Below are positions 48,482 through 56,992 of a stretch of DNA of 64,000 nt, in pieces (within the stretch, counting starts at the first letter, position 1; each line of letters starts with the position of its first letter). This DNA comes from Staphylococcus simulans. GTDB lineage: Bacteria > Bacillota > Bacilli > Staphylococcales > Staphylococcaceae. The notes under the pieces are model-generated. The model saw nothing but the letters and a program-made list of their open reading frames with translations. It was not told the origin of the DNA and made no database searches. The position numbers were made by a program, and so were the translations under genes. The stretch lies in the NCBI RefSeq assembly GCF_002902285.1, contig NZ_PPRU01000035.1:1-64000 (forward strand). The letters are read 5' to 3'.

Positions 48482-49978
48482 ATGACAACAGAAGCGGTAA
48501 TCGGCATCGATTTAGGAACGAGCGCAATTAAACTGATTGCGGTCGATCGCTTAGGCAATGTACTCGGCACACAAAGTGAACCGCTCAAACTTTATCACGA
48601 CTATCCAGGTTATTCAGAACAAGCACCAGAAGAATGGGTGGCAGCTGCAGTAAATGGGCTCCATCATTTATTAGCACAACCAGTATTATCAGATGTTTTG
48701 ATTGAAGGTCTTTCATTTTCAGGTCAAATGCATGGACTAGTTATTGTAGATCAGGCAGGTCAACCATTAAGACGTGCAATTTTATGGAACGATACACGTA
48801 CGACTCCTCAATGTGAACAAATCAAAGCGAAGTATGGTGATCAAGTTCTTGGTAATCCTGTGGTCGAAGGATTTACACTGACTAAACTCTTATGGGTACA
48901 ACAACATGAACCGGATTTATTTAAACAAATTGATACGTTTATGTTGCCGAAAGACTTTTTACGCTTTGCGTTAACAGGTGGATTGCACACAGAGTATTCA
49001 GATGCGGCTGCAACGATGTTATTAAATCCACAAACTAAGGCATGGGATAAAGCGTTAGGTGCTTCGTTTGATATTCCAGACCATATTTATCCAGACTTAG
49101 TTGAATCACACGCACAAGTCGGTGTATTAAAAGCTGAGTTACAACAACAATTGTCTCTTAATAAACCTGTACCTGTTTTTGCGGGTGGGGCAGACAATGC
49201 ATGTGCAGCGCTAGGCTCAGGCGTGATTCATCCTGATGATGCGATTTGTAGTATCGGTACATCAGGTGTGTTATTAATTTGCGAACCTGTCGGAGAATCA
49301 GAAGGCTATGGTCATAAAATTCATTTGATGAATCATGCGGTACCGGATGTTAACTATTTAATGGGTGTGACGTTAAGTGCAGGCTATAGTTTGAGTTGGT
49401 TTAAACGTGAATTTTATCCTGAAGATGATTTCACCACTTTAATGAAAGATGCTGAAGCGTCTCAAATTGGTGCACACGGTTTAATCTTTACACCTTATCT
49501 AGTTGGAGAGCGTACACCGCATGGTGATGCGTCAATTCGAGGCAGCTTTATTGGTATTACAGGTAATCATACACGTGGTGATTTTGGACGTGCAGTGGTA
49601 GAGGGTATTACGTATTCTTTATATGATTCATTAGTATACTTGCGTAGTATTGGACGCAATGTGACTAAGATTGTCTCAACAGGTGGCGGTGCTAAGAGTG
49701 ATTTCTGGCTCCAACTTCAAGCAGATGTCTTCAACACTGAAATCTATAAGTTGAAACATGAAGAAGGACCAAGTATGGGTGCAGCAATGTTAGCAGCATA
49801 CAGCTTAGGCTGGTATGATTCATTGAAAGATTGTGCAGAAGCCTTTATTCATTATTCAAAAGTGTTCCAACCTGATTTAAAACGTCATCAGACGTATGAA
49901 GCATACTTTGAAATTTACCAACAAGCCTATCAAGCTACACGTCATCTCACAAGTGACTTGTTAGCATTTCAAAAATAA
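48482..49978 (+). CDS. xylB: xylulokinase (FGGY family)
   Basis: A 498-residue FGGY kinase. N-terminal phosphate-binding GIDLGTSAIKL, substrate motif FSGQMHGLV, ILWNDTRT, catalytic Asp in GGADNACAALGSG, and the C-terminal ATP motif STGGGAKSDFWLQ identify xylulokinase, phosphorylating D-xylulose to xylulose 5-phosphate. ATG 48482 (AAAGGA eight bases upstream) is preferred to the in-frame TTG 48464. No xylose isomerase or XylR lies next to it, so it may serve xylulose or xylitol from another locus. Confidence 0.88.
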   Translation: MTTEAVIGIDLGTSAIKLIAVDRLGNVLGTQSEPLKLYHDYPGYSEQAPEEWVAAAVNGLHHLLAQPVLSDVLIEGLSFSGQMHGLVIVDQAGQPLRRAILWNDTRTTPQCEQIKAKYGDQVLGNPVVEGFTLTKLLWVQQHEPDLFKQIDTFMLPKDFLRFALTGGLHTEYSDAAATMLLNPQTKAWDKALGASFDIPDHIYPDLVESHAQVGVLKAELQQQLSLNKPVPVFAGGADNACAALGSGVIHPDDAICSIGTSGVLLICEPVGESEGYGHKIHLMNHAVPDVNYLMGVTLSAGYSLSWFKREFYPEDDFTTLMKDAEASQIGAHGLIFTPYLVGERTPHGDASIRGSFIGITGNHTRGDFGRAVVEGITYSLYDSLVYLRSIGRNVTKIVSTGGGAKSDFWLQLQADVFNTEIYKLKHEEGPSMGAAMLAAYSLGWYDSLKDCAEAFIHYSKVFQPDLKRHQTYEAYFEIYQQAYQATRHLTSDLLAFQK

Positions 49979-49982
49979 ATAA

Positions 49983-50026
49983 AAATCCCTTGAGTACTTT
50001 AATAAAGTGCCTCGAGGGATTTCTTT
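49983..50026. terminator. bidirectional terminator after xylB
   Basis: AAATCCCTTGAG... pairs with ...CTCGAGGGATTT (arms 49983-49990 and 50015-50022 plus inner ACTTT/AAAGT), with T-runs in both directions. Confidence 0.85.
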
Positions 50027-50044
50027 ACATAGCGTCTATCAAAA

Positions 50045-50224
50045 TTATTTACCGTTTTTCTCTAAATAGTAACCAATCCAAGCGCCTAATGGAAGACCGA
50101 TAATTGGTGTTGTGATCGCACTTAACACAATGGCAGAAACAATCATGATAATACCGTTTTTAGAACCAAAGCGCATATGTTTGATTGTTTCTACAACATC
50201 TTCTACATATTCCTTGAATGACAT
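50045..50224 (-). CDS. small membrane protein, 59 residues
   Basis: A short gene on the minus strand. ATG at 50224 is preceded by AAAAGGAGG, a near-perfect ribosome site. The product starts MSFKEYVEDVVETIKH, an amphipathic cytoplasmic segment, then has two hydrophobic stretches (about 24-37 and 41-53) and ends LEKNGK. It looks like a one- or two-pass membrane peptide. I do not recognise a family. It is followed by the bidirectional terminator shared with xylB. Confidence 0.75.
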   Translation of the reverse strand: MSFKEYVEDVVETIKHMRFGSKNGIIMIVSAIVLSAITTPIIGLPLGAWIGYYLEKNGK

Positions 50225-50338
50225 AGGATGACCTCCTTTTAGAATTATTATTTAGTTAATTTCAATTTAAATATAACATTTTTGAATGAAAAAGCGTAAG
50301 AATGTGAATAATCCAGATTAGAAGAGAGGAGGGAAGAG

Positions 50339-50920
50339 ATGCAGTTTGAATACTTAACAGAAACAACAGAACGGTTAGAAGTCAAACCAATGAATACAGA
50401 AGATTATGAGCAATGGGTAAAAGGCTATGCAGGTCGAGCCATGCCTCAAAGTCCTTTTGATGAAGGTTGTTTAGAGATATCTCATTACTCTAAAGCGTGG
50501 TTTCAGCGTTTGATTGCACAACAACAAGCGCTTATTCAATCAGATGATACTTATGTCTTTGGTGTATTTCGCAAAGCTGATGGTGTACATCTCGGCAACT
50601 TCAATTTAGTAACGTTAGCACGTCAACATTTTCAATGGGCAGAATGCGGTTATGCGATTCATAATCAATTTTGGCGTCAAGGTTATGCGTATGAAGCTTT
50701 TACTGCCATATTTAAAATCGCTAAGCGTTTAAAATATCATCGACTAGAAGCCCATGTACATCCAGGTAATCATGCCTCCATCGCCTTATTGAAGAAGTGC
50801 GGTTTTGAGTATGAATGTACCAGAACACAATTTATTTTTGAGAACGGGGAATGGACAGATCGTCTGGTTTATTATATCAACTTGAATGATACACCACCGC
50901 TTCACCCAACCTCTTTCTAA
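50339..50920 (+). CDS. GNAT-family N-acetyltransferase (RimJ/RimL-like)
   Basis: A 193-residue acetyltransferase of the type-3 GNAT (RimJ/RimL) class. Typical features are the N-terminal TERLEVKPMNTEDYEQW, the GNF.LV strand and acetyl-CoA loop NQFWRQGYAYEAF, and HPGNHASIALLKKCGF. The substrate may be a protein N-terminus or a small amine. GAGGAGGG precedes the ATG. No operon partner. Confidence 0.82.
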   Translation: MQFEYLTETTERLEVKPMNTEDYEQWVKGYAGRAMPQSPFDEGCLEISHYSKAWFQRLIAQQQALIQSDDTYVFGVFRKADGVHLGNFNLVTLARQHFQWAECGYAIHNQFWRQGYAYEAFTAIFKIAKRLKYHRLEAHVHPGNHASIALLKKCGFEYECTRTQFIFENGEWTDRLVYYINLNDTPPLHPTSF

Positions 50921-51017
50921 CTTTACAAAAATTTAAAAAACAATTCGGCAGTTTTTCGCTATACTAAAAACAAGCAAACAAAATAGAGAGAACACGATAA
51001 AGGAGGCATGCATCATC

Positions 51018-51626
51018 ATGAAAGGCAGATTACTCGTCTCATCAGATATTCATGGACATAAAGAAGCACTCGCAACCTTACTTGCTTATGTAGATTATAA
51101 TCCTAAACGTGATCAGCTGGTTTTGTTAGGGGATTATGTCAATCATGGACCTGATTCTGATGGGACCCTTAAAATGGTACAACAGTTACATCGTGAAGGT
51201 GCGATTGTTTTATTAGGCAATCATGATGTACGCTGGATGAAGTCAAAAGAAAAAGAGAAACGCAAATGGAAAGCTGTCTTAAAACAATTCGACAGTATGG
51301 CACATATTGGGGATTACTTATTTGTTCATGCAGGAGTTAACCCTAAGAAGTGTTTATCCAAACAAAAATTAAAAGAAGTATCTGGGTTTGAACCGCCCGC
51401 AAAATTATCGCGAAAAATTAAAGGAAAATGTGTCGTACATGGTCATGTACCGACGAAACGATTAGGGGTTAAACAACATCGCATTCACGTCGCAGACCAT
51501 ACGATTGATATCGATACAGGCGCAGGACACGGTAAACGTTTATCACTCGTAGATTTAACACATCAACACGTCTGTGCGGTAGAAGTCGGTCGACTCAAGA
51601 AAATTTATGAATATAGCTATGCATAA
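51018..51626 (+). CDS. calcineurin-like phosphatase (PrpE/ApaH-like)
   Basis: A 202-residue cytoplasmic metallophosphatase. Metal ligands are D10/H12 in SSDIHGH, GDYVNHG (about 38-44), GNHD (67-70), H in FVHAG and H in VHGHVP. The set resembles bacterial PrpE/bis(5'-nucleosyl)-tetraphosphatases and Ser/Thr PPP phosphatases. Whether it acts on nucleotides or proteins is not decidable here. A bidirectional terminator follows. Confidence 0.83.
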   Translation: MKGRLLVSSDIHGHKEALATLLAYVDYNPKRDQLVLLGDYVNHGPDSDGTLKMVQQLHREGAIVLLGNHDVRWMKSKEKEKRKWKAVLKQFDSMAHIGDYLFVHAGVNPKKCLSKQKLKEVSGFEPPAKLSRKIKGKCVVHGHVPTKRLGVKQHRIHVADHTIDIDTGAGHGKRLSLVDLTHQHVCAVEVGRLKKIYEYSYA

Positions 51627-51628
51627 AA

Positions 51629-51667
51629 AATAAACCTAAAGGTTGTCGGCCTTTAGGTTTATTTTGA
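51629..51667. terminator. bidirectional terminator
   Basis: Perfect 14-bp stem AATAAACCTAAAGG (51629-51642) with CCTTTAGGTTTATT (51650-51663), serving the phosphatase gene and the convergent HAAS gene. Confidence 0.93.
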
Positions 51668-51670
51668 TTA

Positions 51671-52462
51671 CTATCTTTCATCAGCTTCTTTATCCGTTTT
51701 TCTGAACATCATAAAATTCACCACATTAAAGACAACCAGCAAAATTAATAAGATAACCACTTCAGTCGTGACAGCTTGTTGGCTTTCGTTATTACCAAAT
51801 ATCATAAATGTGATGAGGTTAGGCAACGTAATAACTAAAGCGACCATCATCAACATCCACTCTTTCTTCAGTGCTGTAATACATAAAATGATGCCAATCA
51901 GCACACAACCTACAATTAAACTTGTACGACTTGAAAGTGTAATGAACGTATAAATAGGATAGTGTGATGTGAAATATATACTTGCGACAAAAAGGCCCAT
52001 GACAATGATTCCTAAAAAGAAACAAGCGACATAAAGCTTAATAGGAGTCTTGTCTCTGGATAAGATTTCATAACCCCATTTAATCACTATTGTTTTAATA
52101 ACCTTCCAAATTAAAAAGCCGACTAAGAGCACTATAGCTAAATGAATGATAAGGCCTAAAGTCAAATTAAATTGACCATAAAAGAAACTGGGCAGAATAG
52201 TAAGTAACAACACCATAGTGATTGTTTTAGTTAAAAAACGTACCCATTTACGATCATGAGGGACTTCTTGTGAGATATGATTGATATAAGACTCCACAGA
52301 ATGATCAGTAATACTTTTGGTCGAATGTCCATGTGCGTGTGCTTCATGGAAATGATCGCGCAATTCTTCTTCAATTGCTTCTACCACGTTTTCATCTTTA
52401 CCTCTCTCTAGCAACGTCATACGTAATTTCAGTAAAAATGTTTCTTCTGATTGATTTAACAT
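51671..52462 (-). CDS. HAAS-domain membrane protein
   Basis: A 263-residue protein with an N-terminal HAAS-type alpha-helical region (about 5-70: LLERGKDENVVEAIEEELRD) and about six transmembrane helices. HAAS/DUF1700-type proteins are typically encoded next to PadR regulators; here the gene overlaps padR by seven bases. The pair probably responds to envelope stress, but its target is unknown. Confidence 0.8.
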   Translation of the reverse strand: MLNQSEETFLLKLRMTLLERGKDENVVEAIEEELRDHFHEAHAHGHSTKSITDHSVESYINHISQEVPHDRKWVRFLTKTITMVLLLTILPSFFYGQFNLTLGLIIHLAIVLLVGFLIWKVIKTIVIKWGYEILSRDKTPIKLYVACFFLGIIVMGLFVASIYFTSHYPIYTFITLSSRTSLIVGCVLIGIILCITALKKEWMLMMVALVITLPNLITFMIFGNNESQQAVTTEVVILLILLVVFNVVNFMMFRKTDKEADER

Positions 52463-52791
52463 TCTTTGTCACTCCCTAATAGGTTGTTCATGCCTTGATT
52501 TAACGCATGCCACTTTTGTTTGAATTGTTTCAGCTCTGATTGTCCTTCATGCGTAATGGTATAGTATTTACGTTTAGGACCACCGGAATCTGATTTACGC
52601 GTTTCGCTTTGGATGTAACCTTTTTTACTGAGACGCAGTAATACAGGATAAATACTGCCGTCACTGATTTCTGGAAATTGTTGTGCATTAAGTTTTTCTA
52701 GGATTTCGTAACCATAAGTTTCTCCTTGAGCGATTAAAGCTAAAATAGCACCATCTAGTAAACCTTTCATAATTTGATTAGAAATTGTCAT
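52456..52791 (-). CDS. PadR-family repressor
   Basis: A 111-residue PadR winged-helix regulator. The core motif LLDGAILALIAQGETYGYEIL and the wing DGSIYPVLLRLSKKGYI are typical. I use ATG 52791 with GAGGTG six bases upstream, not GTG 52800. It is co-transcribed with the HAAS membrane protein. Dyads around its promoter suggest autorepression. Confidence 0.88.
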   Translation of the reverse strand: MTISNQIMKGLLDGAILALIAQGETYGYEILEKLNAQQFPEISDGSIYPVLLRLSKKGYIQSETRKSDSGGPKRKYYTITHEGQSELKQFKQKWHALNQGMNNLLGSDKEC

Positions 52792-52837
52792 ATATGTCAC
52801 CTCGTTACATCAGCAAAAACTAACTAACTTATAATGT

Positions 52838-52866
52838 AAGATAGTATAGATTATAGTCTTAGTCAA
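52838..52866 (-). promoter_or_regulatory. padR promoter
   Basis: On the minus strand: TTGACT (52861-52866), 17-bp spacer, TATCTT (52838-52843). A perfect inverted repeat TAGTCAACTA (52860-52869) / TAGTTGACTA (52885-52894) overlaps the -35 and is a likely operator. Confidence 0.6.
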
Positions 52867-52892
52867 CTATCTTATAATAAAAGGTAGTTGAC

Positions 52893-52930
52893 TAAAAAAG
52901 ACATACACCCCTATGAAAGGATGTATGTCT
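52893..52930 (-). terminator. terminator of the feo operon
   Basis: AGACATACA (52899-52907) pairs with TGTATGTCT (52922-52930). On the minus strand it is followed by TTTTTTAG. Confidence 0.85.
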
Positions 52931-52943
52931 ACTGTTAGTAAAT

Positions 52944-53123
52944 TTATGATGAGTGATGTTGTTGATGTTTTTTCATTTCTTTAGGCATTGAATGACCACA
53001 ACCTTTGTTGATGTCGCAAGCTGCGCATTTGCCTTGTTTTGATTTTTTGAAGAAGCGGACGATTGTAAAGGCCGCATATCCAAATATCAATAAAAAGATG
53101 ACAAGATTAATGAGTAGTGTCAT
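52944..53123 (-). CDS. FeoB-associated Cys-rich membrane protein
   Basis: A 59-residue protein: one transmembrane helix (about 3-22), a basic stretch RFFKKSKQGK, then three cysteines in CAACDINKGCGH and a His-rich tail (KKHQQHHSS). This is the FeoB-associated Cys-rich family (PF12669). AGGAGG precedes ATG 53123. It lies 12 bp downstream of feoB as the third gene of the operon; the Cys/His tail may handle Fe2+ or redox control of FeoB. Confidence 0.88.
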   Translation of the reverse strand: MTLLINLVIFLLIFGYAAFTIVRFFKKSKQGKCAACDINKGCGHSMPKEMKKHQQHHSS

Positions 53124-53135
53124 AAATAATTCCTC

Positions 53136-55130
53136 CTAGAAAAAGAGTTGGCTAGATTGGTAGAACACAAATGCTAGGAGATAGGCAATCGCAATCGGAT
53201 AAAGCGTTGCGATAATCGTCCATTTCCAAGACACTGTTTCTTTTCTGATGGCTGCGACAGTGGACAAACATGGAATGTACAATAAGATAAATAACATAAA
53301 CGCATACGCTGATGCGGGTGTGAAATGACTCGCAATCATATTTGTTAAACCTTGGCTGTCTACGGCGTAAATAATCGCCATTGCGCTGACAACGACTTCT
53401 TTAGCTAAGAAGCCAGGGATTAATGTAGCACCGACTTGCCATGAACTGAATCCTAATGGAATCAATAATGGCGCAATCGCTGCACCGATTAAGTGTAAGA
53501 AACTATGGTCAACATCAACGCCAAAGCCAGTTGGACCTGCATAGTTTAATAACCAAATAACGACTGATCCACCGAAGATAAATGTACCTGCTTTTTTCAC
53601 AAAGCCTTTTGCTTTTTCCCATGTACTACGCCAAAGTGTTTTTGCTGATGGTAAACGATAAGGTGGTAATTCAATCACAAAAACTGAGTTTTCCTTTTTC
53701 AAAATTGTTTTTGTCATCACAAAGCTGACAATTAATGCGACGACAATACCAATCACGTATAAACTTAACACGATGAGTGCTTGGTGTGTTTGGAAGAAAA
53801 CACCTACAAATAATGCGTATACAGGTAAACGCGCTGAACATGACATGAATGGTGTAATTAAAATCGTCGTTAAACGCTCTTTCTCTTGTTCAATAGAACG
53901 CGTTGCCATGACACCTGGTACATTACAACCAAAACCGATAATCATTGGGATAAATGATTTACCATTAAGACCTAAGCCTTCCATGACTTTATCCATAATC
54001 AAGGCAATACGTGCCATATAACCTGAATCCTCTAATACTGAAATAAAGAAGAATAGAATTAAGATTTGCGGTACGAAAACTAAGACAGCACCGACACCTG
54101 CGATAATCCCATCTGTAATCAAATCTTTCATGAATGGGAAGAGTCCAATCGCATCCATTCCTTGGTTGACCCAATCTGTAAAGGTACCGCCGATAAATTC
54201 ATCTAATTTATCTGACAGCGGGGTACCGATCCATGAGAAGGTCGCTTGGAAAATCAGCCACATGATACCTAAAAAGATAGGGATACCTAAAATCTTATTT
54301 GTTAAAATTTTGTCGATACGGTCAGTCAAATATTGTTTTTTCTTATCTTGATGCGTAATGACATCTTCAATAAGTGTGTCGATAAACTCAGTACGTGAAC
54401 GACGCATACTATCCACGATTGAAATATCTAATTGTTCAGCAAGATGATTACGGATTTGACGTAAATCTTCATGATGATGTGCACTGATATAGTGTTCAAT
54501 GGCTGGATTGCCCAGTAAATATTGAACAGCGATAAAACGATGGCGTTTCTCAGGCAATTCTAAATGATGTTTTAAATAATGTTGTATTTCAGATAAGGCG
54601 TGTTCAACTTTATGCTCGTATGGAATTTTCAATGGTTGTGATGTAGATAAAGTTTCTTCTTTCAAGAGTTCTAAGATGCTATCGATACCTTGGCCGCTTC
54701 TCGCCACAATCGGCAAGATCGGCAACTTCAAACGACGCATCAATAAATTACGATTGATTTGGATGCCGCGTTTCTCTGCGACATCGCCCATATTTAAACA
54801 AAGTAATAAAGGCGCCCCGAATTCCATCAATTGTGTCGTTAATAATAAATTACGTTTTAATTGTACTGCGTCGACAATGTTGATGATTTTTGAAAACTCA
54901 TCGTGCAGTAAATAATCTGTCACGACTGTTTCATCTTTCGAAATCGGTAATAAGTCATAAATACCAGGTAAATCGACCAGATCTCCTTGCTTATCTGATA
55001 AAATACCGACTTTCTTTTCAACGGTCACACCGCTCCAGTTGCCGACATATTCATATGAACCTGTCAGAGCATTGAACAGTGTGGTTTTGCCGACATTCGG
55101 ATTGCCGACAATACAATAGGTATTAGACAT
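53136..55130 (-). CDS. feoB: ferrous iron transporter FeoB
   Basis: A 664-residue Fe2+ permease. The N-terminal G-protein domain has G1 GNPNVGKT (9-16), G3 DLPG and G4 NMGD, then a helical GDI region, two Gate domains ([22 protein letters not shown] and [11 protein letters not shown]) and the C-terminal helices. I use ATG 55130, overlapping feoA by eight bases with GGAG upstream, instead of the longer ORF start 33 bp upstream. Regulated by the Fur box at 55389. Confidence 0.95.
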   Translation of the reverse strand: MSNTYCIVGNPNVGKTTLFNALTGSYEYVGNWSGVTVEKKVGILSDKQGDLVDLPGIYDLLPISKDETVVTDYLLHDEFSKIINIVDAVQLKRNLLLTTQLMEFGAPLLLCLNMGDVAEKRGIQINRNLLMRRLKLPILPIVARSGQGIDSILELLKEETLSTSQPLKIPYEHKVEHALSEIQHYLKHHLELPEKRHRFIAVQYLLGNPAIEHYISAHHHEDLRQIRNHLAEQLDISIVDSMRRSRTEFIDTLIEDVITHQDKKKQYLTDRIDKILTNKILGIPIFLGIMWLIFQATFSWIGTPLSDKLDEFIGGTFTDWVNQGMDAIGLFPFMKDLITDGIIAGVGAVLVFVPQILILFFFISVLEDSGYMARIALIMDKVMEGLGLNGKSFIPMIIGFGCNVPGVMATRSIEQEKERLTTILITPFMSCSARLPVYALFVGVFFQTHQALIVLSLYVIGIVVALIVSFVMTKTILKKENSVFVIELPPYRLPSAKTLWRSTWEKAKGFVKKAGTFIFGGSVVIWLLNYAGPTGFGVDVDHSFLHLIGAAIAPLLIPLGFSSWQVGATLIPGFLAKEVVVSAMAIIYAVDSQGLTNMIASHFTPASAYAFMLFILLYIPCLSTVAAIRKETVSWKWTIIATLYPIAIAYLLAFVFYQSSQLFF

Positions 55131-55359
55131 GCGCTTGCTCCAATGTGATTTTACATGCATCACAATGTCTGATGCCGATACATTGTCCGTCCATTTCTAA
55201 TGTGCATGGACCTTTCATAAAGAATTTCTGACGTACTTTAATTTTGCTTCCGACTGTAAAACCAAGTGCGCTTAAGCGATGTGCTAGCATTGTATTATCG
55301 AAGTTCATGTTGATGATTTTATAAGTTAAACCTTTTTTGGCGTTTGCTGCGTCTACCAT
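55123..55359 (-). CDS. feoA: FeoA, SH3-like regulator of FeoB
   Basis: A 78-residue SH3-like protein with [16 protein letters not shown] and [11 protein letters not shown]. It is thought to modulate FeoB. ATG 55359 is better placed relative to AGAGAGGTG than GTG 55368. First gene of feoA-feoB-Cys-rich protein. Confidence 0.92.
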   Translation of the reverse strand: MVDAANAKKGLTYKIINMNFDNTMLAHRLSALGFTVGSKIKVRQKFFMKGPCTLEMDGQCIGIRHCDACKITLEQAHV

Positions 55360-55388
55360 ACGGGACACCTCTCTCGTTTATTACTAAT

Positions 55389-55403
55389 TGATAACTATTA
55401 TCA
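55389..55403 (-). promoter_or_regulatory. Fur box of the feo operon
   Basis: TGATAACTATTATCA matches the 7-1-7 Fur consensus TGATAATNATTATCA at 14 of 15 positions (palindromic). It lies 30 bp upstream of feoA. Confidence 0.85.
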
Positions 55404-56149
55404 TTGATATTTTACACTAAAAAGAAGATGACTACAATATAAAGTTTAAAAGTTATTTCGAACATTATTTGAACAGTGTTACATTTTTTGTTTGTTTCAA
55501 ACAAACTGAGTATGTGTATGAACCTTTACAAAATTTTGAAAATGGATTGTCAAGCCTATTGCCTTTTAAGTTTGTTGTATATTATAATCAATCTTGTTAA
55601 CAAACATTTTGTCATCATAATAATGATAGAAATGATTTTTTTGTTTTAGGCACAAATTTTAGTGCGATTATTTATTCCTCATCTTAGAACATCTCCAACT
55701 CGCAACGAAAAAGCTAGGCTGTTTATGTAAGAATAGACAGTTGCTTAAACTTCATGACCACGCATGTAGACATGCGTTATTTTCAAATGATGCATTTTTT
55801 TATTCCATTAACCTAAAATTAATTTAACACTTGATCATGCACGCTTATGCATATCTTAGTTGTTTTTGTGACTTCAATGTTTAATGCATTTAATGTTAAG
55901 CAAGTATGAAGCTATTTTTGCGTTTCTTTAGGTTTATTGTATACTTTGTTGTTTCTGTCGTTAATTGCGATTTAAGAATGTTAATTACATGTAAAACTTA
56001 TGCAACAATTCAATTAATGTGAATTAATTTATTTTGTTTTCCTTTATAATGGTTATCAAACGGTCGGAATTTGTTGTGTAAGTTAAAATAACTTTAACGT
56101 TTCTGACATGTATCATTCAATTTCCGCATTACGGAGGTAACGAAGCAAT
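55404..56149 (+). other. 746-bp non-coding region before the capA-like gene
   Basis: No ORF of note. It contains the palindrome GTTTGTTT-C-AAACAAAC (55490-55506), a promoter-like TTGCCT-N18-TATAAT (55559-55588), TTGTTAACAA at the predicted start (55594-55603), a perfect stem ACGCATGT-AG-ACATGCGT (55760-55777), AATTCA/TGAATT (around 56010-56026), and a second TATAAT (56045-56050). It could hold a small RNA or a long regulated leader. Confidence 0.55.
55559..55588 (+). promoter_or_regulatory. sigma-A-like promoter far upstream of the capA-like gene
   Basis: TTGCCT (55559-55564), 18-bp spacer, perfect TATAAT (55583-55588), with the palindrome TTGTTAACAA over the expected start site. The first ORF is about 560 bp further on. 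Confidence 0.5.
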
Positions 56150-56848
56150 ATGGAAGAAAATAATAGTTTTGATTTTTCAAATGTATGGAGGATAATCAAG
56201 CGTTACTTAAAGTGGTTGATTATTTTTCCTATTGCAGGTCTGATTTTAAGCGTGCTGTTAACAGCACTTATAGCGCAACCGAAATATGAAGCAACTTCAC
56301 AAGTATTGATTGAAAAAAGTGATAAAGGCGATTTGACGATGGCTGAGAAATACCAAGCTGATTCTCAAATTGTGGCTACATATACAGATATTGCGAAAAG
56401 CCCACGTGTCTTAGGCAAAGTGGCAGAAGAGATTGGAAAAGATGAAGATGCGAAATCCATCACTGAGAAGGTAGAAGTGAACAACCAACCGAATTCTCAA
56501 GTATTGAACTTTACCGCAACGGCTAATAGTGAGAAAGATGCGGTGGAAATCGCAGATACTGCTGCTGAAGTACTTAAAGAAGAGGTCAATGCAATATCAC
56601 CAGATGGCGGTATTGAAATTCTTTCTAAATCCAAAGATGATGTGAAAGAAATTTCATCAAGCATTGCTAAAAATGCATTTATAGGGTTGGTCGCAGGCTT
56701 TATTATCGCAGTTATTTTAATCTTAATCCGAGAGTTCTTAAATCAATCAAAAAGTTCTTCAAAATCAAATACACATCAGACACAATATACACAACAACGT
56801 AGACGTACAAAACGAGAAGATTTAACACAAGATGACTTTGAACGCTAA
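56150..56848 (+). CDS. CapA-like polysaccharide co-polymerase / tyrosine-kinase modulator
   Basis: A 232-residue Wzz-domain protein with two membrane helices (about 20-42 and 172-193) enclosing an extracytoplasmic coiled loop, and a basic Gln-rich cytoplasmic tail. It matches the CapA class that activates a separate CapB tyrosine kinase. No capB kinase gene follows, which is unusual: the next gene is CapD-like. GGAGG precedes the ATG. A terminator lies after it, so it is expressed separately from the CapD-like gene. Confidence 0.85.
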   Translation: MEENNSFDFSNVWRIIKRYLKWLIIFPIAGLILSVLLTALIAQPKYEATSQVLIEKSDKGDLTMAEKYQADSQIVATYTDIAKSPRVLGKVAEEIGKDEDAKSITEKVEVNNQPNSQVLNFTATANSEKDAVEIADTAAEVLKEEVNAISPDGGIEILSKSKDDVKEISSSIAKNAFIGLVAGFIIAVILILIREFLNQSKSSSKSNTHQTQYTQQRRRTKREDLTQDDFER

Positions 56849-56891
56849 GATAAGCGCAAGTCTTGCAGCAAGAATCTGAGAGGAACAGCGG

Positions 56892-56921
56892 GTTGGGACA
56901 GGTAAGCTTCCCAACTTTTTT
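56892..56921 (+). terminator. terminator after the capA-like gene
   Basis: GTTGGGA (56892-56898) pairs with TCCCAAC (56909-56915), followed by six T. Confidence 0.88.
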
Positions 56922-56992
56922 CATTTCATTTAGAAATAACATAAACATTACACCGAGAGTAAACAGAGATCAATTAATTGAGGTGAAATAAA

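Noticed and set aside
55605-55640. Second Fur box in the region before the capA-like gene
   Set aside because: ATCATAATAATGAT is palindromic but the half-sites are in the wrong order for a Fur 7-1-7 site.
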